Source of the DNA: an uncultured Oscillospiraceae bacterium
Lineage (GTDB): Bacteria > Bacillota > Clostridia > Oscillospirales > Oscillospiraceae
Direction of reading: 5' to 3'
DNA: 64,000 nt
Assembly: GCA_947588605.1 (NCBI GenBank)
Contig: CANPYK010000001.1
Coordinates: 124,001 to 188,000 of the forward strand
Position 1 is the first letter of the stretch. Each line of letters starts with the position of its first letter. The position numbers and the translations under genes are program-made. The notes under the pieces are model-generated. The model was given only the letters and a program-made list of their open reading frames with translations. It made no database searches and had not been told where the DNA came from. Of the stretch, positions 8,136 to 16,210 are shown one piece after another.

Positions 8136-9914
8136 ATGGGCTTTGACGTATTCGATGTGATCTCCCTCTTCGGGGGCCTGGCGCTGTTCCTCTTCGGCAT
8201 GAACCTGATGAGCTCGTCCCTGGAAAAAAGGGCCGGCGGGCGTCTGAAGGCGCTTTTGTCCAACATCACCTCCAACCCGGTGAAGGGCTTTTTGCTGGGT
8301 GTGGGCGTCACGGCGCTTCTCCAGTCCAGCTCCGCCACCACGGTCATGGTGGTGGGCTTCGTCAACTCCGGCCTTATGACCCTGAGCCAGTCGGTGAGCA
8401 TCATCGTGGGCGCGAATTTGGGCGCCTCCATCACCCCCTGGCTTTTGTCCCTGGCGGGCGTGCAGGGCGGCAGCGTGATCCTGGAGATCTTCAAGATGTC
8501 CACCATCACCCCCGTCATGGCCTTCATCGGCGCGATCCTCTACATCTTCCAGAAAAAGCCCGCCAAGCGGGACACCGGCATGATCTTCCTGGGCTTCGCC
8601 ATCCTCATGTACGGCATGGAGGCCATGTCCGGCGCGGTGGAGGGCCTGCGGGACCTGCCCCAGTTCGGGGAGATCATCTCCGTCCTCTCCAACCCCCTGG
8701 TGGGCGTGCTGGCGGGCATCGTCATCACCGCCGTCATCCAGTCCAGCTCCGCCTCCATCGGTATTTTGCAGGCCCTGGCCACCACGGGGAAGATCAGCTA
8801 CGGCACCGCCATTCCCGTGATCATGGGCCAGAACATCGGTACGTGTATCTCCGCCATCCTCTCCTGCATCGGCGCGTCCAAGAACGCCAAACGCGCCGCC
8901 ATGATCCACCTGGCCTTCAACGTTATCTCCACCCTGGTGGTCCTGCCCATCTACTATCTGGTCTACTACCTCTTTGACATGAGCTTCGCCGGTCTTGCCG
9001 TCACCTCCTGGCAGATCGCCCTCATCAACACGGCCTATAAGGTGGTGTCCATCGTGGTGCTCCTGCCGGTCCTGCGGTGGCTGGAGCCCCTCAGCCGCCT
9101 CCTCATCCGGGACTCCTCCGCCGAGAGCGAGGAGGAGACGCTGCTGGACGAACGCCTCCTCAAATCCCCCGCCGTGGCCGTGGCCCGGTGCCGGTCCGTC
9201 ACGGTGACCATGGCGGAAATGGCCGTCAAGTCCGTCAACGACGCCTTCCGGGAGCTCACCAGCTTCGACGAGGACCTGGCGGAGGACATTTTGAAGAGCG
9301 AAAGCCGGGTGGACTTCTACGAGGACAAGCTGGGCACGTACCTGGTGAAGCTCTCCGCCCAGAACCTCTCCAGCGCCGACAACGCCCAGGCGACTAAGCT
9401 TTTGCACATGATCTCCGACTTTGAGCGCATCTCCGACCACTCGGTGAACATCCTCAAGTCCGCCGAGGAGATGAGCGAGAAGAAGCTGACCTTCTCCAGC
9501 GACGCCATGCAGGAGCTGAGCACCATGATCGACGCCGTCAGCGAGATCCTGGGCCTGGCCCTCCAGAGCTTCCGGGACGACGACCTCAACTCCGCCGTGA
9601 TGGTAGAGCCCCTGGAGCAGGTGGTGGACAACCTCAAGGACCGCATCCGCCTCAACCACGTCCGCCGGATGCAGACCGGCGAGTGCACCATCGAGCTGGG
9701 CTTCATCCTCACCGACCTTGTGACGAACCTGGAGCGCGTCAGCGACCACTGCTCCAACATCGCCGGCTACATGCTGGAGATGAGCGGCGACAACCAGAAC
9801 ATCGGCGTCCATGAGTTCCTCCACAACGTCCGCAGCGGCGAGGAGAAGGAGTTCAACGACTACTACGACTACTTCCGCGTGAAGTACAGGATGCCGGAGC
9901 AGAGCTGGCTTTGA
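8136..9914 (+). CDS. Na+/phosphate cotransporter with C-terminal PhoU-like domain
   Basis: 592 aa. Residues ~1-330 are a NptA/PNaS-2 transporter: the diagnostic QSSSA motif occurs twice, at Q63 (LLQSSSATT) and Q202 (VIQSSSASI), each near a GxNIG/GANLG loop, reflecting the inverted-repeat fold. Residues ~350-560 are helical with PhoU-like patterns (SDFERISDHSVNI, TNLERVSDHCSNIA). It imports inorganic phosphate with sodium. It begins 3 bases after the kinase stop, so regulator, kinase and transporter form one operon; the PhoU-like tail is a plausible link between transport state and kinase. Confidence 0.93.
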   Translation: MGFDVFDVISLFGGLALFLFGMNLMSSSLEKRAGGRLKALLSNITSNPVKGFLLGVGVTALLQSSSATTVMVVGFVNSGLMTLSQSVSIIVGANLGASITPWLLSLAGVQGGSVILEIFKMSTITPVMAFIGAILYIFQKKPAKRDTGMIFLGFAILMYGMEAMSGAVEGLRDLPQFGEIISVLSNPLVGVLAGIVITAVIQSSSASIGILQALATTGKISYGTAIPVIMGQNIGTCISAILSCIGASKNAKRAAMIHLAFNVISTLVVLPIYYLVYYLFDMSFAGLAVTSWQIALINTAYKVVSIVVLLPVLRWLEPLSRLLIRDSSAESEEETLLDERLLKSPAVAVARCRSVTVTMAEMAVKSVNDAFRELTSFDEDLAEDILKSESRVDFYEDKLGTYLVKLSAQNLSSADNAQATKLLHMISDFERISDHSVNILKSAEEMSEKKLTFSSDAMQELSTMIDAVSEILGLALQSFRDDDLNSAVMVEPLEQVVDNLKDRIRLNHVRRMQTGECTIELGFILTDLVTNLERVSDHCSNIAGYMLEMSGDNQNIGVHEFLHNVRSGEEKEFNDYYDYFRVKYRMPEQSWL

Positions 9915-9917
9915 AGG

Positions 9918-10500
9918 CGAGAAGCGCCGGGGGCGGTGCTACAGTCCGTAATCCCGATAGGGAGAGTAGGGGCGGGTTCCAAACCCGCCCGTCCCCACCG
10001 CAGCGGATACCGGGTTTGAAGCTTTGCACGGTTCCGACTAACCGCGCCAGCCCCCGACAAAGAGCCCTCCCCGCAGGGCGGGGAGGGGGGAGGGGTGAGG
10101 TGGGAGCCGAAGGGCTGCAACCGGTTTCGATGAACGCACGCACCTCATCCGGCGCCTGCGGGCGCCACCTTCCCCACTTTGTGGGGAAGGCTAGGACGGG
10201 GGACAGGGGACGAGGGCTCGAATACCCCGCCGCCGCGGCGGCACCCCTTTTTCCGAAAAAGGGGTCAAGGAGAATAAGGTTGCGGCGCTACGCGCCGCGT
10301 TTATAAAATATTGCGCCGCACAGCGGCGCAAAACCTTTTTTACCCCCTTTCCGGGAAAGGGGGGGCAGGGGGGATTCGAGCCCTCGTCCTTCGTCCCCCG
10401 TCCCCGCCGCAGCGGGCAAATCCAAATCTGCGGCGAAGCCGCAACCTTTTTCGCCCCCTCCTCGCAGGGTGGGGCAGGGGGGAAGCGAGCGTGGGATGTG
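9918..10500. repeat. Mosaic intergenic repeat R1, copy C
   Basis: Fills the gap between the converging Na/Pi transporter and mutase genes. It carries a GGGGCGGGTT...AACCCGCCC hairpin at ~9968, the GAGCCCTCCCCG block, the CATCCGGCGCCTGCGGGCGCC module, CCGCCGCCGCGGCGG, CCCCTTTTTCCGAAAAAGGGG, and GCGCCGC/GCGGCGC stems. No gene is seen in it. Confidence 0.85.
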
Positions 10501-10529
10501 AGAGCGGTCCCGGAAACGTGGCCGGGAGG

Positions 10530-10568
10530 CTTATAAAACAACCCACGGGCCGCCAAGCGGCCCGTGGG
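10530..10568 (-). terminator. Intrinsic terminator of the mutase operon
   Basis: A perfect 12-bp stem (CCCACGGGCCGC / GCGGCCCGTGGG, 3-base loop) on the minus strand is followed by TTGTTTTATAA, 24 bases past the mutase stop. Confidence 0.85.
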
Positions 10569-10592
10569 GGGTGGATTTGTGTTTTGCCTGCG

Positions 10593-12320
10593 TTATTTTC
10601 CCAGGCCCATGGCCCAGGCGGCGTATTTGGCGGTCTTTTCCCGGGCCTCGGGCATATTTTCGCCGCGGCAGAGGACGTAGACCTTGACCTTGGGCTCGGT
10701 GCCGGAGGGGCGGACGATGAGGACGGTGCCGTCGGCGAGGACAAAGGCGAGGACGTTGGAGCCGGACAGCTCCATCTGAGCCACCGCGCCGGTGACGGCG
10801 TCCTTCTCCGTGCCGTCTTTATAATCCCGGTAGAGCTTCACCTTCTGGCCGGCGATCTCGGCGGGGGGATCGCTGCGAAGGCCGTCCATGAGGGCCTTCA
10901 TCTTCTTCTGGCCGTCGAGGCCCGGCATCACCAGATTCAGGGTCTTCTCCAGGTACGCGCCGTACTTTTCATAGAGGGCGTCCAGGGCGTCCACCAGGGC
11001 GATGCCTTGGCTTGCGTACCACGCCGCCATCTCGCAGATCATGAGGGAGGCGGTGACGGCGTCCTTGTCGCGGACGTAGTCGCCGAACATGTAGCCGTAG
11101 GACTCCTCGAAGGAGAAGATGACCTTCCCCTCGCCGGACTCCTCCAGGGCGTTCTTCTTCTCGGCCAGGAACTTAAAGCCGGTGAAGGTATCATAGAACT
11201 GAAGGCCGTTCTTCTCCGCCACGGCGCGGGCCATCTCGGAGGAGACGATGGACTTGAGGGCCACGGGCTTTTCCGGCATGGTCCCGGCGCGGCGCTTGGC
11301 GCCGATGATGTAGTCCAAAAGCAGCACGCCGGTCTGGTTGCCGGTGAAGGGGATGAACTTCCCGTCGTGGTCCCGGACCATGATGCCCACGCGGTCGGCG
11401 TCCGGGTCGGAGCCGAGGATGAAGTCCGCGCCCACCTTGTCGGCCAGCTCGACGCACAGGTAGAAGCCCTCGGGGTTTTCGGGGTTGGGGGACTTGACGG
11501 TGGGGAAGTCGCCGTCCTTGATCATCTGCTGGGGCTCGCAGTAGACCTTCTTGAGTCCCATGCGGCGCAGCGCCTCGGGGATGAGCTTCATGCCGGTGCC
11601 GTGGAAGGGCGTGTAGACCATCTTGAAGCTGTCGGCCACATTGGCGATGAGGGCGGGGTCGTTCTGCTGGGCCATGACGTTGGCAAGGAACGCCTCGTCC
11701 GTCTCGTGGCCCATGAGGACGATCTTGCCCTCGGCGAGGGCCTTGTCGAAGTCCATGGTCTTCACGCAGTCGAAGACGTCGAGCTTCGCCATTTTGGCAG
11801 CCACCTCGTCGGCGTGCTTGGGGGGCAGCTGGGCGCCGTCCTCCCAGTAGACCTTGTAGCCGTTATACTCCTTGGGGTTGTGGGAGGCGGTGATGTTGAT
11901 GCCGGCGATGCAGTGGTACTCCCGGATGGCGAAGGAAAGCTCCGGGGTGGGGCGCATATCGTCGAAAAGCCGCACGAAGATGCCGTTGGCGGCCATGACT
12001 TTGGCGGCCTCGTGGGCGAACGTCTCGGAATTGTTGCGGCAGTCGTAGCAGACGGCCACGCCGCGCCGACACGCCTCCTCGCCCTCGGCCAGGATCACCT
12101 CGGCGAAGGCCTGGGTGGTGTGGCGTATCACGTGGACGTTCATGCGATTGAGGCCCACGGCCATGGTGCCCCGGAGGCCGGCGGTGCCGAACTCCAGCTG
12201 GGCCACGAAGCGGGACTCGATCTCCTTCTCGTCCTGGGCGATGGCCTGGAGCTCAGCCCTTTCGGCGTCGCTCAGAGCCGGGGAAGCGAGCCATTTTTCA
12301 TAGGATTCACGGTAGGTCAT
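10593..12320 (-). CDS. Phospho-sugar mutase (phosphoglucomutase/phosphomannomutase, alpha-D-phosphohexomutase family)
   Basis: 575 aa. Interconverts hexose 1- and 6-phosphates through a phosphoserine enzyme. The active-site loop ITASHNPKEYNGYK carries the phosphorylated serine at about S146; the Mg2+ loop is GSDPDADRVGI; the sugar loop is FSFEESYGYM; the phosphate-binding loop is RPSGTEPKVK. The N-terminal EFGTAGLRG motif and the length match the PgcA type of Firmicutes. Its ATG overlaps the end of the upstream small gene by 14 bases, suggesting translational coupling. Confidence 0.93.
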   Translation of the reverse strand: MTYRESYEKWLASPALSDAERAELQAIAQDEKEIESRFVAQLEFGTAGLRGTMAVGLNRMNVHVIRHTTQAFAEVILAEGEEACRRGVAVCYDCRNNSETFAHEAAKVMAANGIFVRLFDDMRPTPELSFAIREYHCIAGINITASHNPKEYNGYKVYWEDGAQLPPKHADEVAAKMAKLDVFDCVKTMDFDKALAEGKIVLMGHETDEAFLANVMAQQNDPALIANVADSFKMVYTPFHGTGMKLIPEALRRMGLKKVYCEPQQMIKDGDFPTVKSPNPENPEGFYLCVELADKVGADFILGSDPDADRVGIMVRDHDGKFIPFTGNQTGVLLLDYIIGAKRRAGTMPEKPVALKSIVSSEMARAVAEKNGLQFYDTFTGFKFLAEKKNALEESGEGKVIFSFEESYGYMFGDYVRDKDAVTASLMICEMAAWYASQGIALVDALDALYEKYGAYLEKTLNLVMPGLDGQKKMKALMDGLRSDPPAEIAGQKVKLYRDYKDGTEKDAVTGAVAQMELSGSNVLAFVLADGTVLIVRPSGTEPKVKVYVLCRGENMPEAREKTAKYAAWAMGLGK

Positions 12321-12654
12321 GTTGATTTTCCTCCTCCTCAGATGGAATGTCTTGTATGTCGTTTTCGCTGGTGCTTATAATATTTTTCGCGTCCTCAAGC
12401 ATACTCTTGGGGACGAAAATATCCATACCGAACCCGGACTGGCCCAGAATGACCTTGCCCAGGGCCCCGTCCAGGGGATAGCGGCCCACGCTGGGCACGC
12501 CGTAGGCCCAGAGCATGTTGCGCGCCAGGGTGATCTCGATCTCATTGCCGCACAGCCGCTCCAGAAAGGCCGGCTCCTCCGGCTGGCCGTTTGCGTCCGG
12601 GGGCCAGTTGCCGGTGACGCCGGAGGCGTATTTGAAGCTCCAATCGCCGCTCAT
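12307..12654 (-). CDS. Small DUF2007-like protein
   Basis: 115 aa from an ATG that overlaps the rlmH stop as ATGA, with GGAGGGA upstream. The C-terminal ~60 residues (YGVPSVGRYPLDGALGKVILGQSGFGMDIFVPKSMLEDAKNII, quoted in part: GFGMDIFVPKSMLEDA) follow the DUF2007/'putative signal transducing protein' pattern, in which a short beta-alpha unit ends in a V-P-...-A-...-I helix. The tail is acidic (DIPSEEEENQHD). Function unknown; it is translated between rlmH and the mutase. Confidence 0.65.
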   Translation of the reverse strand: MSGDWSFKYASGVTGNWPPDANGQPEEPAFLERLCGNEIEITLARNMLWAYGVPSVGRYPLDGALGKVILGQSGFGMDIFVPKSMLEDAKNIISTSENDIQDIPSEEEENQHDLP

Positions 12655-13130
12655 TTGTGGTATCTCCCTCCGTTCATGATGGAAAAGGCCCGGTAGAGCT
12701 GCTCTAAGACCATGACCCGCGCCAGATGGTGGGGGAAGGTCATGGGGGACATGGAAAGCCGCAGGGCCGCCTGGGCCTTGACGCTTTCGTGAAGACCGTC
12801 GGAGGAGCCGATGACGAAGCACAGCTTCTGGCTCGTCAGCGCCATGCGCGTGAGCGTCCCGGCAAGGGCCTCCGAGGACATTTCCCGCCCCTCCACACAC
12901 AGGGCGATGATCGCCGCGCCACGGGGCACGGCCTTTTGGATGTCCCGTGCCTCCCGGAGGAGGGCGGCGTCGATCTCCGCCTTCGAGGGCGCGTCGCTTT
13001 TGCGCTGTTCGGGAAGCTCCAGAATTTGAAGCCGGCAATAGGCCCCCAGCCGCTTAACGTATTCCGCGCAGGCGTCCTTATAAAAGGCTTCCTTCAGCTT
13101 CCCCACGCAGATCAATGTCACTTCAACCAT
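12651..13130 (-). CDS. rlmH: 23S rRNA (pseudouridine1915-N3)-methyltransferase RlmH
   Basis: 159 aa, the usual size. A SPOUT methyltransferase that methylates pseudouridine 1915 in helix 69 of 23S rRNA using SAM. Seen: ICVGKLKEAFYKDA start, ALCVEGREMSSEALA, FVIGSSDGLHE (the GG.DG-type SAM loop, here GSSDG) and the C-terminal knot MTFPHHLARVMVLEQLYRAFSIMNGGRYHK (quoted in part: LARVMVLEQLYRAF). The canonical loop is GG.xG; G-to-S is seen here. It sits downstream of murA, behind a hairpin, and overlaps the next gene by 4 bases. Confidence 0.95.
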   Translation of the reverse strand: MVEVTLICVGKLKEAFYKDACAEYVKRLGAYCRLQILELPEQRKSDAPSKAEIDAALLREARDIQKAVPRGAAIIALCVEGREMSSEALAGTLTRMALTSQKLCFVIGSSDGLHESVKAQAALRLSMSPMTFPHHLARVMVLEQLYRAFSIMNGGRYHK

Positions 13131-13133
13131 GTC

Positions 13134-13163
13134 TATAAAACTGAGGGGGCAAGCCTGCCCCCT
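13134..13163 (-). terminator. Terminator-like hairpin between murA and rlmH
   Basis: Minus-strand stem AGGGGGCA / TGCCCCCT with a 4-base loop, then CAGTTTTATA, immediately before the rlmH start. It probably ends or attenuates murA transcription; I see no clear separate rlmH promoter, so some readthrough is likely. Confidence 0.65.
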
Positions 13164-13178
13164 TCTGCAGCGGTGTAT

Positions 13179-14480
13179 TTATCCGATGCGTATGATCTCC
13201 TGCTCCTCGTCCTCCGCCGGGACGTCCACGCTTTCGATGTCCGCGCCCACCTTTTTGAGCTTGCCCACCAGGTCCACGTAGCCGCGCTCGATATAGTCCA
13301 CGCCCTCGACCTCCGTGGTGCCCTGGGCGCACAGGCCCGCGATGACCATGGCCGCGCCGGCCCGCAGGTCCCAGGCCTTCACGCAGGCCCCGGTGAGGCA
13401 GTCCACCCCCTGGATGATGGCCTTCCGGCCGTCCACGGTGACGTTGGCCCCCATCTTCAAAAGCTCGTTCACATACTTATACCGGGTGTCCCAGACCCCC
13501 TCGGTGATGATGGACGTGCCCTGGGCCAGACACAGCACGGTGGCAATCTGGGGCTGCATGTCCGTGGGGAAACCGGGGTAGTAGTAGGTCTTCACGTTGA
13601 TGTGCCGCAGGGGGCCGGAGCGGCTGACCAGGATCTCGTCCTCGCCCTCCTCCACCCGGACGCCCATTTCCTCCAGCTTGCCGGTGATGCAGTCCATGTG
13701 CTTGGGGATGACGTTCTTGATAAGCAGGCTCCCGCCCGCGCCGGCTACGGCGGCCATGTAGGTGCCGGCCTCGATCTGGTCGGGGATGAGGGCGTAGCTG
13801 CCGCCGGAGAGGCGCTCCACGCCCCGGATCTTGATGACGTTGGTGCCCGCGCCCCGAATGTCCGCGCCCATGGCGTTGAGGAAGCCCGCCACGTCCACCA
13901 CGTGGGGCTCCCTGGCCACGTTCTCGATACGGGTGACGCCCCGGGCGAAGACGGCGGCCAGCATAATATTGATGGTCGCGCCGACAGAAGCCACGTCCAG
14001 ATAAATGTCCGCGCCGTGAAGCCCCTCCGGGGCGGTGGCGGAGACAAGGCCGTTTTTCACGTCCACCTGGGCGCCCATGGCGATAAAGCCCTTGACGTGC
14101 TGGTCGATGGGCCGCACGGACCCGAAGTTGCACCCGCCGGGCATGGCCACGAGGGCGCGCCCAAAGCGCCCCAGCAGCGCCCCGATGAGGTAGTAGCTGG
14201 CGCGGATGCGGGTCATGATGTCAAAGTCCGCCCTCGATGAGCGCACGCCGGAGCAGTCGATGTCCATGGTATGCCGGTCCACCGTCCGCACCCGCGCGCC
14301 CAGGCGGCGCAGGATGTTCAAAAGCATGGTCACGTCGGAGATCTGGGGGATATTCTCAATGCGGCAGACCCCGTCCACCAGCATAGCGGCGGGGATAATG
14401 GCCACCGCGGCGTTCTTGGCGCCGCTGACCTCCACGGTCCCGTAAAGGGGTTTCCCACCTTTGATAATATACTTTGTCAA
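13179..14480 (-). CDS. murA: UDP-N-acetylglucosamine 1-carboxyvinyltransferase MurA
   Basis: 433 aa. Adds enolpyruvate from PEP to UDP-GlcNAc, the first committed step of peptidoglycan synthesis. The PEP-binding catalytic cysteine is present at C117 in MPGGCNFGSVRPIDQH, so a fosfomycin-sensitive type is expected. Other signatures: KGGKPLYGTVEVSGAKNAA, DQIEAGTYM, HMDCITGKLEEMG and FPTDMQPQ. The start is the TTG at 14480, which follows GGAAGGTGAG; a longer frame running upstream enters repeat DNA and is not coding. Confidence 0.95.
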   Translation of the reverse strand: MTKYIIKGGKPLYGTVEVSGAKNAAVAIIPAAMLVDGVCRIENIPQISDVTMLLNILRRLGARVRTVDRHTMDIDCSGVRSSRADFDIMTRIRASYYLIGALLGRFGRALVAMPGGCNFGSVRPIDQHVKGFIAMGAQVDVKNGLVSATAPEGLHGADIYLDVASVGATINIMLAAVFARGVTRIENVAREPHVVDVAGFLNAMGADIRGAGTNVIKIRGVERLSGGSYALIPDQIEAGTYMAAVAGAGGSLLIKNVIPKHMDCITGKLEEMGVRVEEGEDEILVSRSGPLRHINVKTYYYPGFPTDMQPQIATVLCLAQGTSIITEGVWDTRYKYVNELLKMGANVTVDGRKAIIQGVDCLTGACVKAWDLRAGAAMVIAGLCAQGTTEVEGVDYIERGYVDLVGKLKKVGADIESVDVPAEDEEQEIIRIG

Positions 14481-14540
14481 AGGCTCACCTTCCTGTGCGA
14501 TTTCTGACGACCGGGCCAACAGCTTGGCCCACTCAAATGG

Positions 14541-14569
14541 ATTATACCATCCGTCTGGAAATTTTGCAA
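14541..14569 (-). promoter_or_regulatory. Promoter of murA
   Basis: Minus strand TTGCAA (14564-14569), 17-base spacer, TATAAT (14541-14546), ~60 bases upstream of the TTG start. Confidence 0.8.
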
Positions 14570-14689
14570 CACATTTTCGGCAGTTCTGTACAAATTTGGG
14601 TGACATAATCTGACCCTTTCCCCAAAAATGCCAGCGGCGGCGAAAGGTTTGCGGCTTTGCCGCATTTTTTATATTCCCCACCCGCCCGC

Positions 14690-15241
14690 CCCCGCCGCCG
14701 CACACACCACCCCTGCCGCTTCGCGGCTGTCCCCTCCGTTGGAGGGGCAAAAGGGAGCGCATAGGTAATCTTGCCCCTCCTACGGAGGGGTGGCGCGAAG
14801 CGCCGGGGTGGTTCCGTCTATCCCGCCGCCCAAATAACCGCACCCGCCTCCAATCTAGAGCCCTCCCCGCAGGGCGGCTGCGCCCGCAGGCGCGTTTCGT
14901 AGCGCAACCGCCGCGAAGCGGCGGCTCTTAGCGCGGAGATGGAGGGGCAGGGGTGAGGTGGGAGCCGAAGGGCTGCAACCGGTTTCGATGAACGCACGTA
15001 CCTCATCCGGCGCCTGCGGGCGCCACCTTCCCCACTTTGTGGGGAAGGCTAGGACGGGGGACGAGGGACGAGGGCTCGAATACCCCGCCGCTGCGGCGGC
15101 ACCCCTTTTTCCGAAAAAGGGGTCGGGGGGAATAAGGATGCGGCGCTTCGCGCCGCGTTTTTAAAAAATTGCGCCGCAAAGCGGCGCATCCTTTCTAAGC
15201 CCCCTCCTCGTAGGAGGGGGGCAGGGGGGAAGCGAAGGTGG
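14690..15241. repeat. Mosaic intergenic repeat R1, copy D
   Basis: Lies between divergent murA and mrp. Its 15001-15241 part reads the same as 18010-18250 (copy E) over the whole ~240 bases. The 5' part carries ACCACCCCTGCCGCTTCGCGG and GGTGGCGCGAAGCGCCGG modules, also shared with copies A and E. An extra GCGCCTGCGG / CCGCCGCGAAGCGGCGG insert at ~14877-14935 splits the GAGCCCTCCCC block. No gene seen. Confidence 0.87.
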
Positions 15242-15270
15242 ATTCTTTTCAACTTCTCCATTTTCCCCGA

Positions 15271-15299
15271 TTGACGAAAAGGGAAAAAAGGGGTATAGT
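15271..15299 (+). promoter_or_regulatory. Promoter of mrp
   Basis: TTGACG (15271-15276), 17-base spacer, TATAGT (15294-15299), 38 bases before the mrp start. Confidence 0.85.
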
Positions 15300-15337
15300 A
15301 AAAACAATAACAGCAAACGCGCAAGGAGGTCACTATT

Positions 15338-16165
15338 TTGAGCGAAGAATGTACCCACGACTGCTCCACCTGCGGCGCTGCCTGCGCCAGCCGGGAGAAG
15401 AAGAACGAGGACCCCAAGGCGGGCAATCCCTCGTCCCATGTGAAGAAGGTCATCGCCGTCGTCTCCGGCAAGGGCGGCGTGGGCAAGACGATGGTCACGG
15501 GCCTTCTGGCCGCCGCCATGCGCCGGCGCGGCGGGAGCGTGGCCGTGATGGACGCGGACATCACCGGCCCCTCCATTCCCAAGGTCTTCGGCGTCCATGA
15601 GCGCGCCATGGGCGTGGAGGAGGGCATCGTCCCCGCCGAGACGCGCACGGGCATCAAGCTCATGAGCATGAACCTTCTTCTGGATGACCCCTCCGACCCC
15701 GTGGTCTGGCGCGGCCCCATCATCGGCGGCGTGGTCCAGCAGTTCTGGAAGGAGGTCTGGTGGGGCGACGTGGACTATATGTTCGTGGACATGCCTCCCG
15801 GCACCGGCGACGTGCCCCTGACCGTCTTCCAGTCCCTGCCCGTCAGCGGCATCGTGGTGGTCACCTCCCCCCAGGAGCTGGTGTCCCTGGTGGTGGAAAA
15901 GGCCGTGAAGATGGCGGAGCTCATGGAGATCCCGGTCCTGGGCCTGGTGGAGAACATGTCCTACTTTACCTGCCCCGACTGCGGCAAAAAGCACTTCATC
16001 TACGGCCAGAGCCACCTGGAGGAGCTGGCGGAGGCCCACCATATCCCCGTCACCGCCCGCCTGCCCATCGAGCCCGCCATCCCTGAGGCCGCCGACGCCG
16101 GCGACATCGAGGGCGTGGAGACAAATATGCTGGACGCGGTCCTGACGGCCGTTGTAAACGCGTAA
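15338..16165 (+). CDS. mrp: Mrp/NBP35-family ATP-binding protein
   Basis: 275 aa from a TTG with AAGGAGGT seven bases upstream. A P-loop ATPase of the ApbC/Nbp35 class that carries and delivers iron-sulfur clusters. Seen: deviant Walker A SGKGGVGKTMV, MDADITGPSIPK, the DMPPGTGDVPLT switch and the MSYFTCPDCGKKHFIYG segment with the bridging CxxC. The N-terminus has its own cysteine cluster (ECTHDCSTCGAAC), which can bind a cluster as in Nbp35. It is followed after 45 bases by the isomerase-like gene, probably in one transcript. Confidence 0.92.
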   Translation: MSEECTHDCSTCGAACASREKKNEDPKAGNPSSHVKKVIAVVSGKGGVGKTMVTGLLAAAMRRRGGSVAVMDADITGPSIPKVFGVHERAMGVEEGIVPAETRTGIKLMSMNLLLDDPSDPVVWRGPIIGGVVQQFWKEVWWGDVDYMFVDMPPGTGDVPLTVFQSLPVSGIVVVTSPQELVSLVVEKAVKMAELMEIPVLGLVENMSYFTCPDCGKKHFIYGQSHLEELAEAHHIPVTARLPIEPAIPEAADAGDIEGVETNMLDAVLTAVVNA

Positions 16166-16210
16166 ATCAAGGGAAAAACAATTTATACATTATTAAGGAG
16201 GTCATCTGTC

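Noticed and set aside
7200-9824. Very long minus-strand open frame (874 codons) opposite the kinase and Na/Pi transporter
   Set aside because: GC-rich antisense shadow of two well-recognised genes; His/Asp/Gly-rich composition with no domain and no RBS. The same applies to long frames opposite pgm (10311-12380), secY-map (30735-32966) and asnB (56513-58654).
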